The notes under the pieces: generated by a model
Told to the model about the DNA's origin: nothing
The model's database searches: none
The model's input: the letters and a program-made list of their open reading frames with translations, nothing else
Made by a program: the position numbers and the translations under genes
DNA from: Pseudomonadales bacterium
Lineage (GTDB): Bacteria; Pseudomonadota; Gammaproteobacteria; Pseudomonadales; Azotimanducaceae
DNA length: 48,494 nucleotides
Assembly: GCA_022827905.1 (NCBI GenBank)
Contig: JAJEIQ010000032.1
Coordinates: 1 to 48,494, forward strand
Direction of reading: 5' to 3'
Shown here: positions 23,728 to 31,735 of the stretch, piece after piece
Layout of the letters: each line of letters begins with the position of its first letter
Position numbering within the stretch: position 1 is the first letter of the stretch

Positions 23728-24903
23728 TTACCTGCTTGAGGCCAGCGGCTGGCTGGCTCCGGAGCCAGCCTTCAACACTTTGAGCGCCTGTGCCAGCAGC
23801 GCGTTGGTGTCATCAGGGTTCGCTTCCACGTCGGGCTTGATGCCCGCATCGTGGATGGAATCGCCGTTGGGGGTGAAGTAGTGGCCGGTGGTCAGCTTGA
23901 GGCCTTGGGCGCCCGACAGCGGCACTAGGGACTGCACCGTGCCCTTGCCGAAACTGGTCTCGCCGAGCAGGATGGCGCGTCCGTGGTCCTTAAGCGCCCC
24001 GGCGACGATTTCCGAAGCCGAGGCGGCCTTCCTGTCGATCAGTACCACCACGGGGGCGCCGCCCAGCGCGTCGCCGGGCGGGGCGCGGTAGGCTTGGCGG
24101 GGGACCGGCGGCCGGCTCTGCATGGTGGTGACCACACCGCCGTCGAGCAGGGCACCGGCAACGTCCACGGAAGCGGGCAGGATGCCGCCGGTGTTGCCGC
24201 GCACATCGAGGACTAGCCCGGCAATCGGGCTTTCCGTCGCCAAGGTGGCCAAGGCGTCTTGAAATTCGCTGCCGGTCCGCTTGTTGAATCCGGTGATGCG
24301 GACGTAGGCGTAGCCCGCCTCGAGCCAGTTCCACCGGACGGTGGGCGCGGCGATCAAGGCGCGCGTGAGGCCAAGGCCAAATCGTTCGTCGCCGCGCTGC
24401 GCCCGCAGATGCAACGGCGTGCCTGGCGGTCCGCGCAGGCTGCTCACAACCCATTTCAGGCGCTTGCCTTTCAACGATGTCCCTTCGATCGAGGTGATCC
24501 GATCGCCGGGCAGCAGTCCGGCCCGCGTGGCGGGGGAATCATCAAGGGTGGAAGCGACGGTGAAGTAGCCGCCCACTAGGGCCAACTCGGCGCCGATGCC
24601 GCCGAACCAGCCATCGGCATCCGCTTGCAGGCTTTCGAAGTCGGCACTGTCCAGAAAGCGGGAGTGGCGGTCCAGCCCGCGCAGCATGCCGCGCAGGGCA
24701 TCAGTGGCGAGTTGTTCGTGGCTCACCTGTTCGACGTAGTTGGCCTTGATTTGGCGAGCGGCCTCGCTGACGAGTCGATTGGGGAGGAGGCTCGTGCCGG
24801 ACAGCGCCCGATAGGCGACCACCCCAAGCGCCACGCCGGTCACGATGCTGACGAGAACACCCAGATGTACGAGGGGGCGCAGGATCACGGCGGCGCCAGC
24901 CAT
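23728..24903 (-). CDS. ctpA: S41 C-terminal processing peptidase (CtpA-type)
   Basis: This 391-residue periplasmic serine protease has an N-terminal membrane anchor (residues 8-31). A PDZ domain follows at about 93-180 (FGGIGAELALVGGYFTV, SPATRAGLLPGDRITSIEG), and then the S41 domain. The Ser-Lys dyad is Ser297 in KAASASEIVAGAL and Lys320 in GETSFGKGTVQS. Such enzymes trim or degrade cell-envelope proteins and murein hydrolases. It overlaps the envC stop by 19 nt, as in the gpmI-envC-ctpA order known from Pseudomonas. The protein appears complete. Confidence 0.93.
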   Translation of the reverse strand: MAGAAVILRPLVHLGVLVSIVTGVALGVVAYRALSGTSLLPNRLVSEAARQIKANYVEQVSHEQLATDALRGMLRGLDRHSRFLDSADFESLQADADGWFGGIGAELALVGGYFTVASTLDDSPATRAGLLPGDRITSIEGTSLKGKRLKWVVSSLRGPPGTPLHLRAQRGDERFGLGLTRALIAAPTVRWNWLEAGYAYVRITGFNKRTGSEFQDALATLATESPIAGLVLDVRGNTGGILPASVDVAGALLDGGVVTTMQSRPPVPRQAYRAPPGDALGGAPVVVLIDRKAASASEIVAGALKDHGRAILLGETSFGKGTVQSLVPLSGAQGLKLTTGHYFTPNGDSIHDAGIKPDVEANPDDTNALLAQALKVLKAGSGASQPLASSR

Positions 24904-26120
24904 TGCCAGGGGTCGACCGCTTGACCCTTGTGGCGCAATTCGAAGTAGATGCCGCTCGCCGTCGCGCCGCCGCTCTGACCGGCGCGGGCGATGGTTTCAC
25001 CGGTTTCGACCAAGTCATCGACCTTCTTGGTCAATTGGTCGGCATGGCCGTAGAGGGTCATGTAGCCGTCGCCGTGGTCGATGATGGCCATGTGCCCGAA
25101 GCCGCGCAGCCAATCGGCGAACACCACGCGCCCGCCATGGACCGCAGCGACTTCGGTGCCGGTCGGCGCGTTCAGCAGCAGCCCTTGCCAATCCGTGTCG
25201 CCGTCGGCCCGGGGCTGGCCGAAGCGTCCGGTGAGTTCACCGCGCACCGGCCATGCGAGACTGCCCTTGCGGGCGGTGAAACGGCCCACCCCGGGGATGG
25301 TGCGCCGTTCAATTTGATCGATGAGCTTCTGCAGCCGCTGCCGGTCGGCCAGCAGGCGGCTGCGGCGGTTTTCCTTGTCCTCGAACTCCTGGTCGAGTGC
25401 GGCGATCAGGGCGCTGCGGGCTTGGCGTTCCGACCGCAGCGCTTGTCGGCGAGCGCGCAGGTTCTCCAAGTCCCGGCGTTCGGCTGCTTGCTGGGTCGTC
25501 AGGGCTTGTCCGTTGCGCTCGATGTCCAGCGCCAATTGGCGCAAGCCGTCGAGCACTTGGGCGCGCGCATCGGCGACGAAACGGTGATAAACCACGATGC
25601 GCTCCAAGGTTGCGGCGGATTGCTGGTTGAACACCAGCTTGACGAATTGCTCGCCGCTCAGCCGATAGGCGGCGGCGAGGTGCTTGGCCAAGCGGCGCAC
25701 CTCCTCCTCGCGTTGCGCGTTCAGGTGGTCTTGCTCAGCCTGCAGGCCGGCCATCGCGTCCTGGATGTCCGCCAAGGCGGTTTCGCCGGCTCGAACGGCG
25801 GCGCTCATTTGGGCGACGGCGCCATCCCGGGCCTGCACGTCCTTTAGCCACCGCAAGCGGCGGCGCTCGGCATCGGAAAGCCAGGATTCGAGGTCGTTGA
25901 GTTCGGCCAAAACGGACTCCAACTTCGCCTTGGCTTGGCTTCCTTCATCGGCCGCCTCCGCCGCGTTGATTGAGGCGGCGAGCAACAGCGCCGTGATCGC
26001 CGCAACTGCGGCGCACCGAGGGCGGGACGCCCTCGCTCCGACGTTTGTTCGACGTGTTTCCCGGATCGAGGGCGTCCCGCCCTCGAACTGGATGCGCTCG
26101 CGCCAAGAGGGGACATTCAT
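24885..26120 (-). CDS. envC: Murein hydrolase activator EnvC (degenerate M23/LytM domain)
   Basis: This 411-residue exported protein activates division amidases. It consists of a signal region, a long coiled coil (about residues 58-270, rich in E, R, Q and A) and a C-terminal LytM domain from about 295. The zinc ligands of active M23 peptidases are missing (DTDWQGLLL where GHxGxD would be; DHGDGYMTLYGHA), as in E. coli EnvC. It ends YFELRHKGQAVDPWQWL. The ATG at 26120 overlaps the gpmI stop (ATGA), which fixes the start. The first 40 residues are odd: residues 12-18 (EGGTPSI) and 29-35 (ARASRPR) are encoded by two copies of the 19-bp palindromic repeat in opposite orientation. They precede the hydrophobic core AVAAITALLLAAS, so export may be affected. 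Confidence 0.93.
   Translation of the reverse strand: MNVPSWRERIQFEGGTPSIRETRRTNVGARASRPRCAAVAAITALLLAASINAAEAADEGSQAKAKLESVLAELNDLESWLSDAERRRLRWLKDVQARDGAVAQMSAAVRAGETALADIQDAMAGLQAEQDHLNAQREEEVRRLAKHLAAAYRLSGEQFVKLVFNQQSAATLERIVVYHRFVADARAQVLDGLRQLALDIERNGQALTTQQAAERRDLENLRARRQALRSERQARSALIAALDQEFEDKENRRSRLLADRQRLQKLIDQIERRTIPGVGRFTARKGSLAWPVRGELTGRFGQPRADGDTDWQGLLLNAPTGTEVAAVHGGRVVFADWLRGFGHMAIIDHGDGYMTLYGHADQLTKKVDDLVETGETIARAGQSGGATASGIYFELRHKGQAVDPWQWLAPP
26017..26035 (-). repeat. REP-like 19-bp palindrome, copy B (GTCCC loop on - strand)
   Basis: CGAGGGCGGGACGCCCTCG on the + strand is the reverse complement of copies A, C and D. It is paired with copy C 31 bp away in opposite orientation, like the paired REP units of BIMEs. 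Both lie inside envC. Confidence 0.85.
26067..26085 (+). repeat. REP-like 19-bp palindrome, copy C (GTCCC loop)
   Basis: CGAGGGCGTCCCGCCCTCG, preceded by GGAT and followed by AACTG. It sits in the 5' end of envC and is the same orientation and reading frame relative to its gene as copy A in the lipoprotein gene. Confidence 0.85.
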
Positions 26121-27673
26121 CCCCGTATCAGCGAACGGCCCGTCATTTCAGAGGGCAGGGCGATGCCCATCAAGGTTAAGGCGGTGGGTGCCACGTCGGC
26201 CAGCGTGCCGCCGCTGGCCAATGCGGGTTCGCCATCGCCCACGTACGCCAAGGGCACGGCTTCGGTGGTGTGGGCGGTGTGCGGCTGGGCCGTGGCGGCA
26301 TCGCGCATGCGCTCCACGTTGCCGTGGTCGGCGGTGATGAGCATGCGCCAACCACGTTCGGCGGCCACTGCGGCCAATTGACCGAGACACTGGTCCAGGG
26401 TTTCCACCGCTGCCACCGCGGCATCGAATTGGCCGGTGTGCCCCACCATGTCGCCGTTGGCGTAGTTGCAGACGATGGCATCAAATCGATCCGAGCGGAG
26501 CGCCTCAGTGAGGCCTGCGGTCAGCTCGGCGGCGCTCATTTCCGGCTTCAAGTCGTAGGTGGCGACCTCGGGGCTCGGCACCAGCAGGCGCTCTTCGCCC
26601 GGAAAGGGCTGCTCGCGACCTCCAGAGAAGAAAAAGGTCACATGGGCGTACTTTTCGGTCTCGGCAGCCCGCAGTTGCCGTTTGCCGAGCCTAGAGAGGT
26701 GCTCTCCGAAGGTGTTGGCCAGCATCGCCGGCTCGAACAGGCACGGCACCTCAAGGTCCTCGGCGTAGCGGGTCAGGGTGGCGGCGTTCTCGACAGGGGT
26801 GAATTGGTGACGTGGGAATTGGTCGAATTCCGCCTGCAGCAACGCTCGGCTCAGTTGCCGAGCCCGGTCCGCACGGAAGTTCATGAACAGGACCGCGTCG
26901 TTCCCGGCCAGGGCGGGCGCCGGCTCACCGGCGGCACCAACCGCCGTGGGTTGGACAAACTCATCGGTTTCGCCCCGCTCGTAAGCGAGTTGCAGGCCGG
27001 CTTGGCCGCTGGCCGCACGGAACGGAGCCTCGCCGTGGACGATCAGCTTGAAGGCCCGTTCAGTCCGCGGCCAGCGCTGGTCCCGGTCCATGGCGAAGTA
27101 GCGGCCGCAGATGGAGGCCACCCCGCCGGTGCCGAGTTCGTCGAACAGGGCGTCGGCCTGTTCCAAGGAGGCGGCGGCGCTGGCGGGCGCGGTGTCCCGC
27201 CCGTCGAGAAAGGCGTGCAGGTGGATGGGCGTAGCACCCTTGTCGTGGGCGGTGCGGATGAGTTGGAAGATCTGCCGCTCATGGGAATGGACGCCGCCGG
27301 GGGAGAGCAGCCCAAGCACGTGCAGGGCGCCGCCGGATTTCCGCAGCCCATCGATGAGTGCGTTGAGATGGGCGTTGCTTTCGAATTCGCCGCGCTCCAT
27401 GGCTTGGTTGATGCGCGCGAGGTCTTGGTGCACGACCCGCCCAGCTCCGATGACCATGTGTCCGACTTCGGAGTTGCCCATCTGACCTGCGGGGAGCCCC
27501 ACATCCACGCCGGAGCCGGAAAGCAGGGTGTGCGGGCAGCGGGCCAGGAAGCCATCCCAGTTTGGCGTGTGCGCCGCGGCGATGGCGTTGTCCGCCGCGT
27601 CCTCCCGATGGCCGAAGCCGTCGAGAATGACGAGGATCAGTTTGGCGGATTGGATGTCGGCAGCGGATTCCAT
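26117..27673 (-). CDS. gpmI: 2,3-bisphosphoglycerate-independent phosphoglycerate mutase
   Basis: This 518-residue Mn-dependent enzyme interconverts 3- and 2-phosphoglycerate in glycolysis and gluconeogenesis. The N-terminal metal site ILVILDGFGHRED (Asp19) and the phosphoserine nucleophile Ser68 in MGNSEVGH are clear. Substrate segments HLHAFLDGRDT and FMNFRADRARQLSR, and the C-terminal metal site CNYANGDMVGHTG and ITADHGNVE, are all present. I chose the ATG at 27673 (MESAADIQ); upstream in-frame codons extend to 27742 without family similarity. It diverges from the rhodanese-secB genes, as in E. coli and Pseudomonas, and overlaps envC by 4 nt. Confidence 0.95.
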   Translation of the reverse strand: MESAADIQSAKLILVILDGFGHREDAADNAIAAAHTPNWDGFLARCPHTLLSGSGVDVGLPAGQMGNSEVGHMVIGAGRVVHQDLARINQAMERGEFESNAHLNALIDGLRKSGGALHVLGLLSPGGVHSHERQIFQLIRTAHDKGATPIHLHAFLDGRDTAPASAAASLEQADALFDELGTGGVASICGRYFAMDRDQRWPRTERAFKLIVHGEAPFRAASGQAGLQLAYERGETDEFVQPTAVGAAGEPAPALAGNDAVLFMNFRADRARQLSRALLQAEFDQFPRHQFTPVENAATLTRYAEDLEVPCLFEPAMLANTFGEHLSRLGKRQLRAAETEKYAHVTFFFSGGREQPFPGEERLLVPSPEVATYDLKPEMSAAELTAGLTEALRSDRFDAIVCNYANGDMVGHTGQFDAAVAAVETLDQCLGQLAAVAAERGWRMLITADHGNVERMRDAATAQPHTAHTTEAVPLAYVGDGEPALASGGTLADVAPTALTLMGIALPSEMTGRSLIRG

Positions 27674-27721
27674 GAGCAGGCGGCATGATATCCGCCAGCG
27701 GCGTCGGTGGAAACTTGCCTG

Positions 27722-27727
27722 TATAAT
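27722..27727 (+). promoter_or_regulatory. -10 box TATAAT upstream of the rhodanese gene
   Basis: TATAATTGCGCCG at 27722-27734 resembles the TATAATCGCGCCG before hisB. It would give a leader of about 32 nt for the rhodanese-secB operon. A matching -35 box was not found. Confidence 0.45.
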
Positions 27728-27765
27728 TGCGCCGTTTTCCATCCCCCGGCCCTACCCCGATTGCC

Positions 27766-28182
27766 ATGGACCAAGTCTTCGAGTTCATTGCCAACCATCC
27801 GCTCTTGTGCGGTGCCTTCGTGGTGCTGCTGGCCCTGTTCGTGCGCAACGAAGTGCGGCGTGGCGGGCGTTCGGTTTCGGCGCAGCAACTGGTGGACATG
27901 GTGAACCGCGAAGGGGCGCTGGTGCTGGACGTGCGGGACAAGAAGGAGTTCGACGCGGGCCATATCGTCGATGCGGTCAACATCCCCTTCTCGGCGTTGG
28001 ACAGCCGCCTGGAAGAACTCAACAAGCACAAGGACCGGCCCGTGGTGGTGGCCTGCAAGATGGGTCAGCACTCAGGCAGCGCCGGCGTGGTGCTGCGCAA
28101 GCATGGATTCCAGAACGTCGTGCGGCTCACAGGCGGGGTGACCGGGTGGCGCAACGAGAGCCTGCCAGTGGTGAAGTCATGA
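27766..28182 (+). CDS. Membrane-anchored rhodanese-like sulfurtransferase (YibN-type)
   Basis: This 138-residue protein has an N-terminal membrane helix (about residues 11-27, HPLLCGAFVVLLALFV) and a rhodanese domain. The domain has the usual VLDVRDKKEFDAGHIVDAVNIP, and the catalytic Cys97 in VVVACKMGQHSGSA starts the active-site loop. It could carry sulfur as a cysteine persulfide at the inner membrane. I chose the ATG at 27766 over an upstream in-frame codon at 27727. The stop overlaps the secB start (ATGA). In E. coli and Pseudomonas a grxC glutaredoxin gene lies between these two; it is absent here. Confidence 0.92.
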   Translation: MDQVFEFIANHPLLCGAFVVLLALFVRNEVRRGGRSVSAQQLVDMVNREGALVLDVRDKKEFDAGHIVDAVNIPFSALDSRLEELNKHKDRPVVVACKMGQHSGSAGVVLRKHGFQNVVRLTGGVTGWRNESLPVVKS

Positions 28183-28628
28183 GCGAGCAGCCGACGGCGC
28201 AAGTGCGCCTGGAACGGATTTACTTGAAGGACGCTTCCTGGGAGTCGCCGAAGAGCCCTGGCATCTTCGCGGAGAACTGGACGCCCGAGGTTCAGGCCGA
28301 CATCAACACCAAGTCCAATCGGGTGGAGGAGACCCGCTTCGAAGTGGTGCTCACCATCGGCCTGAGCGCCAAGCTTGGGGAGGAGGCGACCGCCTTCATC
28401 GTCGAGGTGCAGCAGGCGGGCCTGTTCCACATTGAGGGCGTCGAGGGCGAGACCCTGAGAAGGGTGCTCGGCACCCTATGCCCCACCACCCTGTACCCCT
28501 ATGCGCGTGAAGCGGTCGACAATCTAACGCTCAAGGGCGGGTTCCCGGCCTTGCATCTGGCGCCGGTGAACTTCGAAGCGCTGTATGCCGAGGCGGTTCG
28601 CCAGCAGGAGCAGCAAACCGCCCATTGA
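28179..28628 (+). CDS. secB: Protein-export chaperone SecB
   Basis: This 149-residue tetrameric cytoplasmic chaperone keeps preproteins unfolded and hands them to SecA. Recognisable segments are QVRLERIYLKDASWESPKSP, LTIGLSAKLGEEATAFIVEVQQAGLF and the conserved LFPYARE block here reading LYPYAREAVDNLTLKGGFP, followed by LAPVNFEALYAE. Its start overlaps the rhodanese stop. It converges with ntrC across a gap of 7 nt. The presence of SecB supports a proteobacterial host. Confidence 0.95.
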   Translation: MSEQPTAQVRLERIYLKDASWESPKSPGIFAENWTPEVQADINTKSNRVEETRFEVVLTIGLSAKLGEEATAFIVEVQQAGLFHIEGVEGETLRRVLGTLCPTTLYPYAREAVDNLTLKGGFPALHLAPVNFEALYAEAVRQQEQQTAH

Positions 28629-28635
28629 TTCGGGC

Positions 28636-30039
28636 CTAAATCTCGTTCAAACGGAGTTCGGCGATCTTTCGGGTCAGGGTGTTGCGGCCCCAGCCAAGGC
28701 GCTCCGCCGCTTCCACGCGCCGTCCAGCGGTGCGCGCCAGCGCGGCCTTTATCAAGATGCGCTCAAAGGCCGGCAAGGCGTGCTTCAGCAAGGGCTGCGC
28801 GTCCTCCTTGGCCAGCACCTTGCTGGCCCACTTGGCCAGTGCTTCCTCCCAGTTGCCGGCCTCGGAAGGCGGTGGCGTCTGTTTCAGTTCCGGTGGCAGG
28901 TCATCGACCAGTACTATGGGACCGGCCACCATGACCGCCAGCCAGCGGCAGGTGTTCTCCAACTGCCGCACGTTGCCGGGCCACGGCAACGCGGAAAGAG
29001 TTTCGAGGGTGGTCGAGTCAAACACCTTGGGCGCTTCGCCGAGTTCGCTGGTGGCCCGCTGCAGAAAGTGGTTGGCGAGCAGGGGTATGTCCTCCCGGCG
29101 TTCGGCCAGTGCCGGGACATGCACCCGGATGACGTTCAAGCGGTGGAACAGGTCCTCGCGGAAAGCGCCGTCCTCCACCCTCTGCTCCAAGTGTTGATGG
29201 GTGGCGGTGATGATGCGCACATCAACCTGCACGGGGTTGTGGCCGCCGACCCGGTAAAACTCCCCTTCGGCCAGCACCCGCAGCAGGCGAATCTGGCTCT
29301 CTGCGGGCATGTCGCCGATTTCGTCCAGAAACAGGGTGCCGCCGTCGGCCTGTTCGAAGCGGCCGATCCGTCGGCTGGTGGCGCCAGTGAAAGCGCCCTT
29401 TTCGTGGCCGAACAGTTCCGATTCGACCAGTTCATTGGGGATGGCGGAGACGTTCAAGGCCACGAAGGGCCGTTCGGAACGGGGGCTGTGCCGATGCAGG
29501 GCATTGGCCACGAGCTCCTTGCCAGAGCCGGATGGACCGTTAATCAGCACGGTGACGTTGGAGGCGGACAGCCTGCCGATGGCGCGAAACACCTCCTGCA
29601 TGGCTGGTGCTTGGCCGAGGATTTCATGGTCTGAGGACGCCATTTGGGGGCTGCGGACAGATTGGCGCTCGGCGCGGGCCACCGCCCGCTGGACCACGGC
29701 CACCGCCTCATCGATGTCGAAGGGCTTGGGCAGGTACTCGAAGGCGCCCCGATGGTAGGAGGAGACGGCGGTGTCGAGATCGGAATGGGCGGTCATGATG
29801 ATGACCGGCAGGTCGGGTTCTTGGTCCCGCAGCGCATCGAGAAAGTCGAGTCCGTCGGTCCCGGGCATGCGGATGTCGCTGAGAACCGCCATCGGGCGCT
29901 GCCCGGAGGCCAAGGCCTCGTCGGCGCTGGCGAATGATGCATTGGCGATGCCGGCCCGGGTCATGGCCTTTTCGAGCACCCAACGGATCGATCGGTCGTC
30001 ATCGACGATCCACAGGATGGGCGCCTTGCCGCTATTCAC
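28636..30039 (-). CDS. ntrC: Nitrogen regulation response regulator NtrC
   Basis: This 467-residue protein is a sigma-54 activator. The receiver domain has the acidic pocket IVDDDRSIRW and phospho-acceptor Asp55 in SDIRMPG. The AAA+ domain has Walker A GPSGSGKE (168-175), the sigma-54-contact loop GAFTGA (215-220) and EIGDMPAESQIRLLRVL. The C-terminal Fis-type helix-turn-helix is RRVEAAERLGWGRNTLTRKI. It starts at the GTG 30039, overlapping ntrB by 4 nt (GTGA). This start gives the family's usual N-terminus MNSGKAPILWIVDDD. A near-perfect NtrC box precedes the ntrBC pair, implying self-regulation. Confidence 0.96.
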   Translation of the reverse strand: MNSGKAPILWIVDDDRSIRWVLEKAMTRAGIANASFASADEALASGQRPMAVLSDIRMPGTDGLDFLDALRDQEPDLPVIIMTAHSDLDTAVSSYHRGAFEYLPKPFDIDEAVAVVQRAVARAERQSVRSPQMASSDHEILGQAPAMQEVFRAIGRLSASNVTVLINGPSGSGKELVANALHRHSPRSERPFVALNVSAIPNELVESELFGHEKGAFTGATSRRIGRFEQADGGTLFLDEIGDMPAESQIRLLRVLAEGEFYRVGGHNPVQVDVRIITATHQHLEQRVEDGAFREDLFHRLNVIRVHVPALAERREDIPLLANHFLQRATSELGEAPKVFDSTTLETLSALPWPGNVRQLENTCRWLAVMVAGPIVLVDDLPPELKQTPPPSEAGNWEEALAKWASKVLAKEDAQPLLKHALPAFERILIKAALARTAGRRVEAAERLGWGRNTLTRKIAELRLNEI

Positions 30040-31139
30040 GCGCAGTTCTCCGGTTCGTAGGTTAGGGGCAGAATGACGGCGAAGAACGTCTTTCCGGGAC
30101 GGCTCTCGCACTCGATCATGCCTTGGTGGCGCCGCACGATGGCTTGGGTGATGGCGAGGCCTAGACCTGAGCCGCTTGCCCGGCCGCTGATCATCGGATA
30201 GAACATTCGGTCCAGCAGTTCATCGGGTATGCCGGGTCCGTTGTCCTGCACTTCGATGCTGACCACCAACCGATGCAGCCGCCCGTGGATGGTGAATCGG
30301 CGCAGCGGCCGGGTGCGCAGGGTGATCTCCGCGCCCTTCACCTCATCAAGGGCGATGCAGGCGTTGTTGACGATGTTGAGCAGGGCTTGGATGAGCTGGT
30401 CTTCGTCGGCGTCAACCATTGGCAGGCTCGGATCGTAGTCCCGCTTCAGGCGCACTTGGTGGTTGGCAACGCTCTCCACGGCCACCCGGGCGACGTGCTC
30501 CAAGGCTTGGTGCACGTTGACCTGGGTGATGTTGAGCGGGCGGCTGGGGCCAAGCATACGGTCCACCAACTCCGTGAGGCGGTCGCACTCGCGGATGATC
30601 ACCTCGGTGTACTCAGCGAACTCGGGCCGGCGCAGCTCGTGGCCGAGCAGTTGCGCCGCGCCGCGAATGCCGCCGAGGGGGTTTTTCACCTCATGAGCCA
30701 AGCCGCGGACCAGGCTGGCGGTGGTCTCCTGGATGTTGATGAGCCGGTCGTCGTGGTTGATGCGCTGCAGCCGGTCGAGGGGCTGCGCCTCGATCACCCA
30801 GTCGGTGCCGCCATCGAACGCGGCGCAGGTCAGATCGACCATGAGGGTGCGTCCACCGGCCACCTGTAGGCTTTGCTGGCGCAGGGTGAACGACTGCCCC
30901 GGTGCTGCTGACTTCCCAAGGAATTCCAGCACTGCATCGGTGTTGCGGATCAGGGCGCTCAGCGGTTGGCCCAGCACCCGTCCGCCGCTGACGCCGAACA
31001 GGGCTTCGGCAGCGGGATTGAGCAGCTTGAGCACTTGCGCTGACGATATGACCAGGATGGCGCTGGGCTGGTGCTCCAGTGCCTTGTATGCGAGTTCCGC
31101 CTGGGCGGTGGCCGATTCTTCTGCGATCAAAGGGTTCAC
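30036..31139 (-). CDS. ntrB: Nitrogen regulation sensor kinase NtrB
   Basis: This 367-residue cytoplasmic histidine kinase/phosphatase sets the phosphorylation state of NtrC in response to PII. An N-terminal PAS domain spans about residues 15-125 (AILVISSAQVLKLLNPAAEALFG). The H-box is RGLAHEVKNPLGGIRGAA with His149. The ATP domain has NIVNNACIALDEV, QDNGPGIPDELLDRMFYP and GSGLGLAITQAIVRRHQG. It has no membrane segment, as expected. It lies 66 bp downstream of the NtrC box and is coupled to ntrC. Confidence 0.95.
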   Translation of the reverse strand: MNPLIAEESATAQAELAYKALEHQPSAILVISSAQVLKLLNPAAEALFGVSGGRVLGQPLSALIRNTDAVLEFLGKSAAPGQSFTLRQQSLQVAGGRTLMVDLTCAAFDGGTDWVIEAQPLDRLQRINHDDRLINIQETTASLVRGLAHEVKNPLGGIRGAAQLLGHELRRPEFAEYTEVIIRECDRLTELVDRMLGPSRPLNITQVNVHQALEHVARVAVESVANHQVRLKRDYDPSLPMVDADEDQLIQALLNIVNNACIALDEVKGAEITLRTRPLRRFTIHGRLHRLVVSIEVQDNGPGIPDELLDRMFYPMISGRASGSGLGLAITQAIVRRHQGMIECESRPGKTFFAVILPLTYEPENCA

Positions 31140-31204
31140 GCTGATTCGGCGAGCAAGATTCGGTCCAACTTTTCGACCGAACGGATGCCGTTAGCGACTC
31201 ATCT

Positions 31205-31221
31205 TGCACCAAAATGGTGCG
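31205..31221 (-). promoter_or_regulatory. NtrC-binding box upstream of ntrB
   Basis: TTGCACCAAAATGGTGCG matches the classical NtrC consensus GCAC-N7-GTGC with the spacer CAAAATG. It lies 66 bp before ntrB and probably gives NtrC control of its own operon, as at the glnL promoter of enteric bacteria. Confidence 0.85.
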
Positions 31222-31244
31222 AATGGCCACTACATCCCCCGGAG

Positions 31245-31263
31245 CGAGGGCGTCCCGCCCTCG
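31245..31263 (+). repeat. REP-like 19-bp palindrome, copy D (GTCCC loop)
   Basis: CGAGGGCGTCCCGCCCTCG, preceded by GGAG, lies in the noncoding gap between ntrB and the upstream small gene. It is next to a second perfect hairpin at 31265-31288. Confidence 0.85.
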
Positions 31264-31264
31264 G

Positions 31265-31288
31265 AACGGCGCTCGGCAGAGCGCCGTT
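31265..31288. repeat. Perfect hairpin, 10-bp arms, 4-nt loop
   Basis: AACGGCGCTC, then GGCA, then GAGCGCCGTT. No T-tract follows on either strand, so it is not a standard intrinsic terminator. With copy D it makes a double hairpin between the secreted-protein gene and ntrB that could block 3' decay or processing of the glnA-side transcript. Confidence 0.7.
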
Positions 31289-31324
31289 GACCTGCGTCCC
31301 ACCGAAGGGTGTCTTGGAGAGGGG

Positions 31325-31735
31325 CTACGGATTGGTGGCTGGCTGCGGGTGCAGTCTGGAATGCCTCAGCAGGTGGAAGGTGCTCGGTTCGCCCTCAAAG
31401 ACGAGGCCGCCGTCATCATCGACGATTTGCAGCCGCAGTTGGTGCTCGCCGCGTTCGATGCCAGTGAGCCGAAAAGTGGATGATGCTTGGGCGGCGCCTT
31501 GTGGGTCGCCGTCGAGCAGCAGGCGCAGGTGATGGCCTTGGCGGAGATCCGGCTCGACCTGTGCCCGGACCTCGAAGTTCCCCGAATTGGCCCGCAGTCC
31601 ATCGCCATCGGGGGGCGAGATGATGCGGGCGCTTGAGTACCCGCTGGTGGGCTGGTCGCTGTCAGCGAGGGGGGGTGCCATGAGCAGCGCTGCGGCGAGA
31701 ACCACGGCGCCGACGATGGATGGTTTTGCGTTCAT
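31325..31735 (-). CDS. Small secreted protein between glnA and ntrB (related to the C-terminal part of DUF4124 proteins)
   Basis: This 136-residue protein begins with a signal peptide (VGAVVLAAALLMAPPLA, cleavage near residue 24). A single beta-rich, Ig/Fn3-like domain follows. The segments GDGLRANSGNFEVRAQVEPD, GHHLRLLLDGDP, STFRLTGIERGEHQLRLQIV and STFHLLR resemble the C-terminal half of the DUF4124 protein found between glnA and ntrB in Pseudomonas, as I remember it. The DUF4124 domain itself is missing. It lies in the same place and strand order, 196 nt after glnA. The function is unknown. Confidence 0.7.
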   Translation of the reverse strand: MNAKPSIVGAVVLAAALLMAPPLADSDQPTSGYSSARIISPPDGDGLRANSGNFEVRAQVEPDLRQGHHLRLLLDGDPQGAAQASSTFRLTGIERGEHQLRLQIVDDDGGLVFEGEPSTFHLLRHSRLHPQPATNP

